A stretch of DNA of 64,000 bases. Source: Paraburkholderia bannensis (lineage in GTDB: Bacteria > Pseudomonadota > Gammaproteobacteria > Burkholderiales > Burkholderiaceae). Shown piece after piece: positions 8,590 through 18,377 of this stretch. The stretch is from the NCBI RefSeq assembly GCF_014200455.1, contig NZ_JACHBW010000005.1:1-64000 (forward strand). Direction: 5' to 3'. How positions within the stretch are numbered: the stretch's first letter is position 1; every line of letters begins with the position of its first letter. Under the pieces are notes generated by a model, which was not told the origin of the DNA, did not search any database, and worked only from the letters and a program-made list of their open reading frames with translations. A program made the position numbers and the translations under genes.

Positions 8590-11229
8590 TCAGGGCTGGC
8601 GTGCCGGCTTGCCTCGTTCCTCGCGCCGCCGCATGAAGATGTTCTCCAGTGCGTCGAAGAAGGCGTCGGCCAGACGCAGGTAACCCTGCCAGCTCAGCAG
8701 GATCAGTTCGACCAGGCCGTTGAGCGGCGCGTCGTCGCGCGGCACGTCTTCCCATTCGAGCCAGGCGTCGGCGCGACCGAACGTGCATTCGACCAGCCGC
8801 CGCTCGCGCTCGATCGACATGTCCTCGAAGCGAATCCCCAGATGCCGGTCCGCAAGCCGCGCGACCACGGCGGGGAAATCGTGTTCGACCGCGCCACGCG
8901 AAAGGCACACGCTCACGCGCTCGCCGGCCGCGAGTTTTTCCTTGGCCGCCTCGACCGGCAGCACGAGCCCGAGACCGCCCATTGAATAGTTCTCGGTCTT
9001 GCAGGCGAGCGTGCGGCCATCGGGCAGCGTGAGCATGGCGGGCACGCGCAGCGGAATGCGGTGCGCCACGCGTACCTGGCGCGCTTCCTTGGCCACGCCC
9101 ACGGCCAGCCCAAGCACCGTGAGATTCACGAAGGCCCAGAACAGGTTCATGCCGACCGTGGCGGGTTCGTCGGTTTGCCAGATCGTCAGCCGCGCGATGC
9201 CGCACAGCACCGCCACCACATTGATGCCCAGCAGCACGAGATACGGCGTGGAGATGGTCCAGTCGAGGTAATCCTCCTCGATATGACCGCCCTTGGACGT
9301 CACGTTGAACTTGCCCAGCTTCGGATTGACCACAGCGATCGTGGTGGGCAGCACGATGTACCAGGCTAGCACGCTTTCATAGGCTTCGGCCCAGAACGAA
9401 TGCCGGTAGCGCCCCTGAATGCGCGAGTTGGCGATTGCGGCGGTCACGAGATAGGGCAGCACGTACGCGAGGATCACGGTCGCGGGTGTGTTGATGACGT
9501 GCAGTCCGAAATACAGAAACGCGCACGGCATCACGAGGAAGATCAGGCGCGGCAGCCCGTAGAAGAAGTGCAGCATGGCGTTGCTGTAGCACATGCGCTG
9601 GAAGAACGAGAGGCCCTTGCCCGTCCACGGATTGTCGAGCCGGAAAATCTGCGCCATGCCGCGCGCCCAGCGGATGCGCTGGCCGATATGGCTCGCGAGG
9701 CTTTCGGTGGCAAGGCCCGCGGCCTGCACCGTACGCAGATACGCCGAAGTGAAACCATTGCGATGCAGGCGCAGCGAGGTGTGCGCATCCTCGGTCACCG
9801 TTTCGGTCGCGATCCCGCCAATCGACTCCAGCGGGCCGCGCTTGATGATCGCGCAGGAGCCGCAGAAGAACGTGGCGTCCCAGAAGTCGTTGCCGTCCTG
9901 GATCAGGCCATAGAACAGGCTGCCTTCGTTCGGCACGCGGTGGAACGTGTCGAAGTTGCGCTCGAACGGATCGGGCGAGAAGAAGTGGTGCGGCGTCTGC
10001 ACCATCGCGCATTTGGGATCGGCGAGGAAGGTGCCCACGGTGGTTTGCAGAAACGAGCGCGTGGGAATGTGGTCGCAGTCGAAGATCGCGATCAGCTCGC
10101 CCGAGGTGAGCTTGAGCGCGTGATTGATGTTGCCCGCCTTCGCATGCGTGTGTTCCTCGCGGCGGATATAGCCCACGCCCACATGCGCGGCGAAGTCGCG
10201 GAATTCGTCGCGGTCGCCGTCGTCGAGCAGATAGATGCGCAGCTTGTCGCGCGGCCAGTCGATCGTACTTGCCGCGAACACGGTCGGGCGCACCACCGAA
10301 AGCGGTTCGTTATACGTAGGAATGTAAATGTCGACGGTCGGCCAGTCGGCGGGATCGTCGGGCAGCGGCGAGGGCTTGCGGCGCAGCGGCCAGGCCGTCT
10401 GCACGTAGCCGAGCATCAGCACGACCCACGTATAGAGTTCGGCGGCAAACAGGATATAGCCGACGATGGCTTCGGCGGCGCTCGTCAGATGCAGCGTCTG
10501 GGTGGAGCGCCACCAGACGTAGCGGCCCGTCATGATGATCGACAGCATCACCATCAGCATGGTGGAGAGCCGTCCCGGCACGCGGCGCGCCAGCATTACG
10601 ACCACCCAGACGAGGAAGAACAGCAGCACCTGGTCGCCTAGCGGCAGCGGCGTCGTGCAGATCGTGATCGCCGCGATAAAAGCGAGCCACAGCAGACACT
10701 GGCGCAGGAAGGGCACGCGGTCGAGCGCTTCGGAGAGCTTTTCCAGGCGCTCGCGGATGCCGTCCCAGTTGATCGAGGGCAGCCGTGCGGCGACGGCTGC
10801 GCTGGCGCGTTTGCCGCGCCGGTAGACGGGTTCGAGCTTGCGGTCGAGCCACACGCGCAGCGCGATGCGGTGCGGATGCGGCTGCTTGTGGAGCTTGCGC
10901 AGATCGGCGGCAAAACGCCGGCGGCCGCGGCGCGGGCGCAGGAACAGGCGCAAGAGCCACGCGCTCTTGCTGCGGTCGCGGCCCATGTTCAGGCGCGCGA
11001 CGATATCGTCGCCGAGTGCGGCGAAAGCGATGGCGGGCCAGTCGCGCTTGCCGGGACGCGGCGGGCGGAAGAACAGGCGCAGCAGCCACTGGCCTAAACC
11101 GGCATCGGCGGCCACGCTCAGCTCGGGCGCGCTCACGCGGCGCAGGCCGCTCCAGAGCGCACTCCAGTAACGGGCCAGCGGATCGCTCACGTAGTCGGTC
11201 CAGAACGTCTGCACCCGGGCGCGGATCAT
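8590..11229 (-). CDS. bcsA: Cellulose synthase catalytic subunit BcsA (UDP-forming)
   Basis: An 879-residue GT2 synthase that polymerises UDP-glucose and exports the chain through its membrane domain. Visible motifs are DD at 336-337 (YLLDDGDRDEF), DCD at 384-386, FFCGSC at 455-459, TED at 479-481 and QRIRW at 517-521. A gating loop FNVTSKGG is at 641-648. A C-terminal PilZ domain carries RVAHR (720-724) and NYSMGG (747-752) for c-di-GMP. A 280-residue N-terminal extension and membrane segments precede the GT domain, as in E. coli. The ATG overlaps the bcsQ stop as ATGA. A longer upstream open frame is only the shadow of bcsQ. Confidence 0.97.
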   Translation of the reverse strand: MIRARVQTFWTDYVSDPLARYWSALWSGLRRVSAPELSVAADAGLGQWLLRLFFRPPRPGKRDWPAIAFAALGDDIVARLNMGRDRSKSAWLLRLFLRPRRGRRRFAADLRKLHKQPHPHRIALRVWLDRKLEPVYRRGKRASAAVAARLPSINWDGIRERLEKLSEALDRVPFLRQCLLWLAFIAAITICTTPLPLGDQVLLFFLVWVVVMLARRVPGRLSTMLMVMLSIIMTGRYVWWRSTQTLHLTSAAEAIVGYILFAAELYTWVVLMLGYVQTAWPLRRKPSPLPDDPADWPTVDIYIPTYNEPLSVVRPTVFAASTIDWPRDKLRIYLLDDGDRDEFRDFAAHVGVGYIRREEHTHAKAGNINHALKLTSGELIAIFDCDHIPTRSFLQTTVGTFLADPKCAMVQTPHHFFSPDPFERNFDTFHRVPNEGSLFYGLIQDGNDFWDATFFCGSCAIIKRGPLESIGGIATETVTEDAHTSLRLHRNGFTSAYLRTVQAAGLATESLASHIGQRIRWARGMAQIFRLDNPWTGKGLSFFQRMCYSNAMLHFFYGLPRLIFLVMPCAFLYFGLHVINTPATVILAYVLPYLVTAAIANSRIQGRYRHSFWAEAYESVLAWYIVLPTTIAVVNPKLGKFNVTSKGGHIEEDYLDWTISTPYLVLLGINVVAVLCGIARLTIWQTDEPATVGMNLFWAFVNLTVLGLAVGVAKEARQVRVAHRIPLRVPAMLTLPDGRTLACKTENYSMGGLGLVLPVEAAKEKLAAGERVSVCLSRGAVEHDFPAVVARLADRHLGIRFEDMSIERERRLVECTFGRADAWLEWEDVPRDDAPLNGLVELILLSWQGYLRLADAFFDALENIFMRRREERGKPARQP

Positions 11230-12083
11230 CTTCTGCCTCCCGCGAAGCGGTCCGGCGGCGGCGGGCTCGCGCCTTCGGGCAGATCGCTGCGCAGCTCGGA
11301 CAACGCGCCCGTTGCCCAGTGCGAGATCCACGAAGCGATGCCGTTCAGGTCGTGCGCGGCCTGCGAGCCGGGCGCGCTGAGGCAGAAGTTCGCGCCGCTG
11401 GCGAAGGCGTTCGGCACGCCCGTATCGGCGTGGACGATATACGGCAGCATCGCCGCGCCCAGGCGTGCGCGCAGCAACGCGATCAGGTCGGTGTGCAACT
11501 GGCGGGCGGGCACCACGTGGTTGGCGACAAAAGCGGTGCGCTTGCCTGCGCGCACCAGCGCCTCGGTGAAGCGCGGCAGTGTGGCGCACGCTGCGGCGTC
11601 GGGCGTGAGCACACCCAGCACGATATCGGCGGCTTCGATCGCCTGGCGCGCATGCGCCGAAGGCCAGGGCGCGGTGTCGATCAGCGCCAGCGTATTCGAC
11701 GGCAGATCGACACGGGTGAGCAGCTCGCGCAGCCAACGGCGATTGGCGTCCAGACGCGCGCCGCCGTCGCCGTCGTCGCTGCTGTGGGTGGTGGGCTCGC
11801 CAGCGGCGCTGACGCTGCCCCACGGCAGCACCAGCACGCCGTCGTCGCTCTGCAGCGCGGCGCGGGCCCAGGCGTCGCTGGCGGGGTTCGGGTCGTAGAG
11901 CTGCGTGACGAGTCCTTCGCGCGCGCTCTCGCGCAGACCGAAGTGCATCGCCAGCACGTTGCGCGGATCGCATTCGATGGCGAGCGCCGTATGCGAGCGC
12001 GCGGCCAGCAGCCCTGCGAGCGAGGCGGCGAGCGTCGTGCGGCCCGCGCCGCCGACGGCGGAGACGATCGCGATGGTTTTCAT
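11226..12083 (-). CDS. bcsQ: Cellulose biosynthesis ParA/MinD-like ATPase BcsQ
   Basis: A 285-residue MinD/ParA-family protein that in E. coli is needed for synthase assembly and polar placement. The P-loop reads SAVGGAGRTTLAASLAG, followed by the switch region DTAPWP. The Walker lysine positions are altered (an Arg replaces the K of GKT and the signature lysine is missing). E. coli BcsQ also has a degenerate loop (GGVGTTT), so this is typical of the subfamily, not a defect. Both ends overlap neighbours as ATGA, with bcsF upstream and bcsA downstream. Confidence 0.9.
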   Translation of the reverse strand: MKTIAIVSAVGGAGRTTLAASLAGLLAARSHTALAIECDPRNVLAMHFGLRESAREGLVTQLYDPNPASDAWARAALQSDDGVLVLPWGSVSAAGEPTTHSSDDGDGGARLDANRRWLRELLTRVDLPSNTLALIDTAPWPSAHARQAIEAADIVLGVLTPDAAACATLPRFTEALVRAGKRTAFVANHVVPARQLHTDLIALLRARLGAAMLPYIVHADTGVPNAFASGANFCLSAPGSQAAHDLNGIASWISHWATGALSELRSDLPEGASPPPPDRFAGGRR

Positions 12084-12355
12084 GAACGTGGCTCCGCAAG
12101 AGTGGCCTGGGAGGCGGCTTGGGCGGGCGCGGGTGCGGCAGCGCGTGCGGCCGATGGGCGACGGATCACCAGATCCTTGCGGCGCTTGCCGCGGATCACG
12201 AGCGCGTCGAGCTGCTGCGGCAGCTCGAGCGGGCGCTGGCTCGCGGGCCTGGCCCAGTCGGGCAGATAGCGGCCCAGACGCAGGCGCCACGCGAGCCACC
12301 AGAGCGGCGCCGCGATGATGAGCCCCCAGATGAAGTAACCGAAGAAAATGTCCAT
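12080..12355 (-). CDS. bcsF: Small membrane protein, probable BcsF
   Basis: A 91-residue protein with one N-terminal membrane helix (DIFFGYFIWGLIIAAPLWWLAW), then a basic cytoplasmic tail with RKDLVIRR and an Ala/Pro-rich end. Size, topology and position immediately after bcsE fit BcsF, which recruits BcsE to the membrane complex in E. coli. Sequence identity to E. coli BcsF is low by eye. Its ATG begins one base after the bcsE stop, and its TGA overlaps the bcsQ ATG. Confidence 0.65.
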   Translation of the reverse strand: MDIFFGYFIWGLIIAAPLWWLAWRLRLGRYLPDWARPASQRPLELPQQLDALVIRGKRRKDLVIRRPSAARAAAPAPAQAASQATLAEPRS

Positions 12356-12356
12356 A

Positions 12357-14237
12357 TCAGCGGGACCCTTGAGCTTTGAGCGGCAGCACCGCGCGGCGCG
12401 GTTCGTCGCGCGGCGCGGCAGGCCGGGCGAGCGGCGCATGCGCGGCGTCGGAGAGCACGGGCAGGCCGGGCAGCGGCGTCAGCCCCGGCAAGGGCTTGCT
12501 CGCGGCGGCGGCGGCCGTATCGACGGGCGAGACTTCGCGCGGCGAGATATAGACGGGAATCTCGGGCGCGCCCGTGTGCTCCGCCACGGCGGGCGCAACA
12601 GGCGGCGTCTGCGCGGGCGCCGCGCCCTCCTGCGGCGCATTGAGCGCGAGCCAGCCTGAGTAATCGGGCGGCGTTTGCGCATCGATTTCGTCGGTGAGCG
12701 TTTCCAGCAGCGCGCCGATCGACTTCGCGTCGCCGCAGCGCTGCTCGCCCTGGAACAGCTCGGCGAGCGGTCGCAGGAACACGCGCTGGCAGACCGCATC
12801 GGCGTCGCCCAGACGGCACGCGAAGAAGAACACGTAAAGGCTGTCACCGGCGGCCGTCATGATGTCGCCCGCGCGCCGCTGATGGCAGGCCTTGAGCGCG
12901 TCCACGTGCGCCACTTCCGGCATCAGCGCGAGGCGGATCATCACGTTGGGCAACTGGATCACGCGGCTGCGCTCGACGGCGGCGCGCACCAGCTCGACGA
13001 AGTGGGTCGCGCTCACGTAGCCGCTTTCCTCGCCATGCATCACGGCGGCCAGCGCCTGGCGGTAGTCGGCGGGCATGGGACGCGAGAACACCTGGCCCTG
13101 CAGGCTTTCGACGATGGCTTCGCACTGCGAGAGCGTGGTGTTGCGCGGGATCACGCGGTTCGCGCCGAGGTTGAGCATGAGCGATTCGTAGCGCATCGCC
13201 ACGCCGTCCTCGCGCACGATGATCTTGAGCGCGTTGCCGCATTGCAGGCGCAGCGTGTGGACGTGTTCCGCGAGCGCTTCGAGGTCGCGGCTCGCGCCGA
13301 AATCGAGAATCACGGTGGCGGCCACGGCGGTGCGCGCGGCGGTCAGCGCGGCCTCATTGTCGTCGACGACCTGCCAGGCGGGCGGCAGCACGCGTTCGTT
13401 GAGCACGGCGTCGCGCGAGACGATCACGCGGCCTTCGTCCGGCGCGAGCAGGCCCGCTTCGCCGATCGAATGCTGGAAGGTGCCGCCCGAAACCGTCAGC
13501 CGATGGTCGACCGCCGAGAAGCGCAGCGGCAAGGACTGGCTGCCCAGCACACTTTCACCCGAACGCCAGAACGCCACTTCCCAATGGAACTGGCCCTGCG
13601 TCTGCAGCAGTTGCGCTGCGCCCGCGAAGCGCGCCTGGAACGCGGCGAGCGCGGGCTGCACGTTATCTTCGCCCGCGCCCGGCAGCTCGGCGACCAGCAG
13701 CACGCCGTGGCGGTGCTGCGCGCACCAGCTGGCCAGTTGCGCGCCCTGGCGCACGAGCGCGGCGGCGTCGTGCCAGTCGAAAAACGCATCCGCGCCTTCG
13801 ATGTAGAACTGGCTGGCGGGCGCGGCGCACTGGTTGGCGAGCGCTTCGAGCGCCTCGATCAGCACCTGCGCGCCGTCGCGGCCTGGGAGCGGCGTGAGCG
13901 AGCAGACATTGGCCCAGTGATGGGTGGCGTCGCGCCGGTCGACGTCGATGCCGTGCGCGCGCAGCGTCGCGGCGATATTCGCGCTGTCGCGCGTGGAGAG
14001 CACCGTGGCCGGGCCTTCGAGCGCGGCGGCGGCGGTTTCCCAGAACAGCGCGTCGCGCGCGGGCGACGCGCTGGCGTAGACGATGTGCACCTGGCCCACA
14101 CCCAGCGCGGATAGCTCGGGCGGCAGGCCGTCGATTGCCAGCGGCTCGCGTTGCGAGAGACGCGCGAGCAGCGAGGCGCGCGGCTCGGCGCCTGCCTGTG
14201 CCTTGTTCGAGGCGGGATCGCGGGCGGGCTTGTTCAT
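12357..14237 (-). CDS. bcsE: c-di-GMP-binding cellulose biosynthesis protein BcsE
   Basis: A 626-residue cytoplasmic protein. The N-terminal half resembles a degenerate RecA-like NTPase, the middle a receiver-like module, and residues of about 380-530 form the GIL domain. RAGD at 455-458 is the RxGD c-di-GMP I-site-like motif. The tail (from about 560) is Pro/Ala-rich linker. In E. coli BcsE binds BcsF and boosts synthase activity. ATG 14237 is preferred because the preceding 31-codon ORF ends in TGA overlapping it as ATGA; an in-frame extension to 14432 would run back into bcsC. Confidence 0.88.
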   Translation of the reverse strand: MNKPARDPASNKAQAGAEPRASLLARLSQREPLAIDGLPPELSALGVGQVHIVYASASPARDALFWETAAAALEGPATVLSTRDSANIAATLRAHGIDVDRRDATHHWANVCSLTPLPGRDGAQVLIEALEALANQCAAPASQFYIEGADAFFDWHDAAALVRQGAQLASWCAQHRHGVLLVAELPGAGEDNVQPALAAFQARFAGAAQLLQTQGQFHWEVAFWRSGESVLGSQSLPLRFSAVDHRLTVSGGTFQHSIGEAGLLAPDEGRVIVSRDAVLNERVLPPAWQVVDDNEAALTAARTAVAATVILDFGASRDLEALAEHVHTLRLQCGNALKIIVREDGVAMRYESLMLNLGANRVIPRNTTLSQCEAIVESLQGQVFSRPMPADYRQALAAVMHGEESGYVSATHFVELVRAAVERSRVIQLPNVMIRLALMPEVAHVDALKACHQRRAGDIMTAAGDSLYVFFFACRLGDADAVCQRVFLRPLAELFQGEQRCGDAKSIGALLETLTDEIDAQTPPDYSGWLALNAPQEGAAPAQTPPVAPAVAEHTGAPEIPVYISPREVSPVDTAAAAASKPLPGLTPLPGLPVLSDAAHAPLARPAAPRDEPRRAVLPLKAQGSR

Positions 14238-14329
14238 CGTGTCACTCCCGGCGCGGCCACGGTGATTGCCCGCCCGCAGACGGGAGGGGGAGCGAAATCC
14301 GGCAGCGCCTTGTCCATCGAAGTCTTCAT
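14234..14329 (-). CDS. 31-codon ORF between bcsC and bcsE
   Basis: A tiny ORF begins nine bases after the bcsC stop (MKTSMDKALPDFAPPP...) and ends in a TGA that overlaps the bcsE start as ATGA. The tight packing on both sides suggests a translated coupling peptide or a small operon protein. The sequence has no recognisable domain. It could be chance. Confidence 0.3.
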   Translation of the reverse strand: MKTSMDKALPDFAPPPVCGRAITVAAPGVTR

Positions 14330-14337
14330 ACGATGCC

Positions 14338-17300
14338 TCAATATTCCGAGTATGGCCTGACCGGCGTCGGCGGGTAAGGCACCGGGCCATGCTGCGGCGA
14401 GAAGAAATAGCGCAGATACAGCAGGCCCACATTCGGCGCGTAGTCGCGCGAGCGGTCGAGCCGGAAGCGTCCGCCCACCGTGAAGTGCGGCGTCACGCGG
14501 TATTCGAGCGCGGCTTCGACCGCATAGCTGAAGCCGCCGCCCGAACCGCCGCCGAAATACGGCGAGCCGAGGCCATTGGCGGCCATGTAGGCGGCCGCTT
14601 CCGATTGCAGCGCGGCGTTGGTGGGGAAGTAGGCCGAGCGGTCCTCGTTGGTGAACGACACGCCCACGGAGCCGTCGATTTCCCACGAGAGCTTGTTGTA
14701 GCGTCCGGTCCAGTCGAGCGGAATGCCGAACGACAGGTAACTTTGCGGGCTGTAGTAACCGCCATTGCCGAAGGTGTAGAAGTGCTGGTTCTTCGAGTAC
14801 TTCCAGAAGTTGATCGTGAGCCCGCTCGATACGTTCTGGTCGGGCCGCTGCCACACGGTCAGTCCGTAGCCGCTGCGGATGCGCAACTCCTGGTTGGTCT
14901 GCAGGTTCGAGCCGGTCAACAGGCCAAAGCCCACGCTCGCGAACACGGTGCCCGGCCCGAAGTCCTGCGCGCCGCGCACGCTCACGCTGTTGCGCACCAC
15001 ACCGCCCCAGGTTTCTCCGGTAACGGGGTCGCGCCCGCCCGCGTACGAAACGAGGCTGCTCGTCATCGCCCGCCGCGACAGGTCCACCGACAACGACGCA
15101 TGCGGGAAATCGTAGCGATACAGCAGGCCGCCCAGCACGCTCGTGATCGGGAAGCCGATGGGCGTGGTGCCGATATCGGCGCGCCAGTTGGTGTTCGCGC
15201 GGTTGTACTCGTAGCCCGCCGCCAGCGCGACGCCGGTGGCCGTCTCGTTGACCGGGCTCAGGCCCGTATTGCCGAGCGCCGCGATCTTGCCGTATTGATA
15301 CGAGCGCTCCAGATCGTCGGCGGGCAGCGTGCCCGCGTTCAGATAGACGGTATCGGCGTGGAAGAAATAGTGGCCGGTGTAGCCGTCCGGAATGCGCACG
15401 TAGAGCGGCACTTCGGTGGCGTGCAGCTCCGAAATGCCAGAGTCGCCCGAGAGATTCGACTGATACCACTCGGTGGCGATCTGCCCTTGCTTGCGATCCT
15501 CCAGACCTTGCAGCGCGCGCGCCGCCGAAGTCAGCCCATCGGACGGATCGGGTTGCTCGCCTTCGGCCTGCTCCTGCTGTTGCGAGGTGCGATAGAGGCT
15601 GGCGGCTTCGTTGTAATCGCCGCGCGACTGCGCCACGCGCCCGGCCTGGGTCGTGATGTCCGAGCGATCGGGATAGCGTGCGCGTAGCGGATCGACCACG
15701 TCCTGCGCATCCTGATTGAGCCCCTGCGCCGTGAAGCGCCGCGCCACCGCAAGGCGTGTATCGACATCGTCTTCGGGGGTATCGGCCAGCACGTCGCGCA
15801 CCAGTTGCGCGGCCTGGGCGTTGCGGCCCATGCGCTCGTATTGGCGCGCAATCGTCAGGCGCGCATCGGGATCGTTGGGCTGGGTCGCCAGCACCTTCTG
15901 CGCGGACGCCATCGCGCCCTTGTAGTCGCCGCGCGCTTCGAGCAGATCGGCTTCTTCGAGCAGCCAGCGGCGGTTCGATTTGAGCCGGTCCGGCACGGCG
16001 TCGAGCGTGCGCTGCGCGCTGCGCAGCTCGCCTGCCGCGATCTGGCGGTCGGTCGCGCGCACGGCCAGGCGCAATTCCTGATCGTCGAGGCTCGCGCGCT
16101 GATCGTCGGTGATGCCTGGCTGCGCGCGCGTTGCATCGATCCATTTGGCCCAGTCGTCATCGCGATTGGCCGCGCCGAGCAACTCGCCGTAGCGCACGCG
16201 CGCGCCATTCGCGCCTTCGTCGTTCGGGTGCGCCGCGAGCCAGTCCTGCACCAGCTTGAGCCCCTTGTCGGTTTCGCCGATGGCGATCCATTCGCGCCCC
16301 ACCGAGGCCAGCATCTGCGGATCGTTGGCCGCCGTGGCGCTGTGCGCCGCTGCATCCAGCGCGGCGCGCGCTTCTTCGTCCTTGCCCTGTGCGATGAGCT
16401 GGCGGGCCTGCGCGAGCAGCTTCTGCGCCTTGAGGTTGCCCATCAGTTCGCGCATGCCGTCGCTGCGCTGCCCATCCGCAACCGCATCGAGCTGTGCGCT
16501 CGCGCCGTCCACGTCGTCCACCGAATTCAGATAGAGCGCGGTGGCGTAATGCATGTCCGGCGCCTGCGAAACCTTCAGGCCGTCTTCCATTACCTGACGG
16601 CCGAGCGCGGGCAGGCCCAGATCGCGATACTGGCGCGCGAGCGTGAAGCGCGTCCAGGCGTCGTCGGGCGTGAGGCGCACGGCCTCTTCGAGCCTGGTGA
16701 TGGCCGGGCTCCTGTGATTTTCGGCCAGCAACTGATCGGCCTGGATCGACAGCAGATCGGCGCGCAGACGTTTGAGTTCGGTATCGGAACCGGTGAGACG
16801 CGGCGCGGTGGCGGTGATGAGCGGATCGATCTCGCTGTCGCGATGGGTTTCGCGCAACACCGTCACCAGGCTGCGCAGCGCATCCATGTCGGGCTTTTTC
16901 GACTCGACGAGCGGACGCAGCAGCGCTTCGGCCTCGCTCCACTTCTTTTGCGCGATCAGCGAATCGGCGAGGATGCGCGTGGCGTCGCTATTGCCCGGAT
17001 CGAGCTTGAGCGCCTCACGCGCGAGCTTCTCGCCTTCTTCCGGCTTGCCTTGCGCGTTCGCCGTGCGGGCGCGGCCAATCGTGCCCCAGATGGCCGCTGT
17101 CTTTTCGAGGCTGCGCCACTTGCCGGCGTTGTCGGGATCGAGCTTGAGCGCGCGTGCAAACAGTTCGCGCGCCTCGTCCTGGCGGCCTTCGCGCATGCGC
17201 ACGAGACCGAGTGAGCCGATCGTTTCACCGTCATTGGGGGCGGCGCGCTGCGCGGTTTCGAACGACGCTTCGGCGTCCTTGAGGTCGCCGCGCTGGAGTT

Positions 17301-18294
17301 GCGCGAGACCGCGATTGCGTGCCGCCGCGCCGGGACCGGCGCGACGCGGGCTGGCGCTGCCGCCACCGCCGCTGCCGCCGCGCGAGGCGACGATAACCGG
17401 TTTGCCGCTGGCCGCCGCAGCATTGGCCTGGGCCACGGCTTTCGGGCCGAGCTTCTTCGCCAGATCGGCGACGGTCTGCTGGGTGTCGGTATCGTCGGGC
17501 ACTTCCTGCAGATAGCGCAGATACCAGACGTAGTAAGCCGGATCGTCGCGTCCCGCGCCGCCGAGCGCACGCCGCCACAGTTCCAGTGCCTGGGCGCGGT
17601 TGCTGTCCTGACGCTGATACACGCCATAGATCAGGTTCAGCCCTTCCATGCGCGTGCTGGCGCGGTCGGTGAGCATATCGCCGAGCATCAGTGCGCTGGC
17701 GCTGTCGCCGGGGTTCTGCTTCAGGCGCGCGCGCAGTTCGCTAAGGACCTGCACGCGGCCCGCGTCCGTGCCCGCGATGATGCGGTAATAGTCGCGCGCC
17801 AGATCGCCGCGCGGCGCGCCGTTCGGGAACAGCTTCTTCATGCGCGCGGCGGCTTCGTCGGACTTGCCCGCGCTCGACAGTAGATGGATCTGCGCGAGTT
17901 CGTTCTTGTCGCTGGTCGCCACGCGGTAGGCGTCCGACAGCTCCTGGGTCGCGGGCGCGTTGGGGGCGATTCTCTTGAGCTGGACCAGAACCTTCGCGGC
18001 TTCGGCCGTGTGGTTCATGCGCAATTCGATTTCGCCTTTGAGCGCGAGCGAATCGGGTTGCTGCGGATCGAACAGCAGCGCTTTTTCCACGAGGCTTTGC
18101 GCGACGTCGGGACGGTTCTTCCCCATCCACATGCGCGCGGCCGAGAGCAGTTGCGCCGCCTGCACCGAGGGCGCACCCGCATACGTCGGCGGCGGCGCCT
18201 GATGCGTGCTCTGGACGTTCTGAACGTTCTGTGCGCGCGCAACGAACGGCGACGCCGCGATCAGCAGCGCGAGCAGCGACGACACGCGCGGCAT
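14338..18294 (-). CDS. bcsC: Cellulose secretion outer-membrane protein BcsC
   Basis: About 1318 residues. A signal peptide (SSLLALLIAASPFVARAQ) is followed by a periplasmic solenoid of roughly 19 TPR repeats from about residue 35 to 950, with a Gly/Ser-rich insert near 300 (GGSGGGGSAS). A C-terminal 16-strand beta-barrel of the BcsC/AlgE type ends in the aromatic tail YPPTPVRPYSEY. It guides cellulose through the periplasm and outer membrane. The start is uncertain: ATG 18294 gives a normal signal peptide, whereas an in-frame ATG at 18396 overlaps the end of bcsZ and adds a long Arg-rich leader. Neither has a strong ribosome site. Confidence 0.92.
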   Translation of the reverse strand: MPRVSSLLALLIAASPFVARAQNVQNVQSTHQAPPPTYAGAPSVQAAQLLSAARMWMGKNRPDVAQSLVEKALLFDPQQPDSLALKGEIELRMNHTAEAAKVLVQLKRIAPNAPATQELSDAYRVATSDKNELAQIHLLSSAGKSDEAAARMKKLFPNGAPRGDLARDYYRIIAGTDAGRVQVLSELRARLKQNPGDSASALMLGDMLTDRASTRMEGLNLIYGVYQRQDSNRAQALELWRRALGGAGRDDPAYYVWYLRYLQEVPDDTDTQQTVADLAKKLGPKAVAQANAAAASGKPVIVASRGGSGGGGSASPRRAGPGAAARNRGLAQLQRGDLKDAEASFETAQRAAPNDGETIGSLGLVRMREGRQDEARELFARALKLDPDNAGKWRSLEKTAAIWGTIGRARTANAQGKPEEGEKLAREALKLDPGNSDATRILADSLIAQKKWSEAEALLRPLVESKKPDMDALRSLVTVLRETHRDSEIDPLITATAPRLTGSDTELKRLRADLLSIQADQLLAENHRSPAITRLEEAVRLTPDDAWTRFTLARQYRDLGLPALGRQVMEDGLKVSQAPDMHYATALYLNSVDDVDGASAQLDAVADGQRSDGMRELMGNLKAQKLLAQARQLIAQGKDEEARAALDAAAHSATAANDPQMLASVGREWIAIGETDKGLKLVQDWLAAHPNDEGANGARVRYGELLGAANRDDDWAKWIDATRAQPGITDDQRASLDDQELRLAVRATDRQIAAGELRSAQRTLDAVPDRLKSNRRWLLEEADLLEARGDYKGAMASAQKVLATQPNDPDARLTIARQYERMGRNAQAAQLVRDVLADTPEDDVDTRLAVARRFTAQGLNQDAQDVVDPLRARYPDRSDITTQAGRVAQSRGDYNEAASLYRTSQQQEQAEGEQPDPSDGLTSAARALQGLEDRKQGQIATEWYQSNLSGDSGISELHATEVPLYVRIPDGYTGHYFFHADTVYLNAGTLPADDLERSYQYGKIAALGNTGLSPVNETATGVALAAGYEYNRANTNWRADIGTTPIGFPITSVLGGLLYRYDFPHASLSVDLSRRAMTSSLVSYAGGRDPVTGETWGGVVRNSVSVRGAQDFGPGTVFASVGFGLLTGSNLQTNQELRIRSGYGLTVWQRPDQNVSSGLTINFWKYSKNQHFYTFGNGGYYSPQSYLSFGIPLDWTGRYNKLSWEIDGSVGVSFTNEDRSAYFPTNAALQSEAAAYMAANGLGSPYFGGGSGGGFSYAVEAALEYRVTPHFTVGGRFRLDRSRDYAPNVGLLYLRYFFSPQHGPVPYPPTPVRPYSEY

Positions 18295-18377
18295 CGAGCG
18301 CGCGCGCAGGCGGGCGCAGCGGGAGGGGCCAGCTGAAGCGCCGGTTACAGCGCCACGAGGCGCGCAGGCGAGGGCGG

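Noticed and set aside
8590..12099. A single 1169-codon BcsA frame
   Set aside because: The part before 11229 is the bcsQ gene read in another frame. The ATG at 11229 overlaps the bcsQ stop as ATGA and gives the family's usual length.
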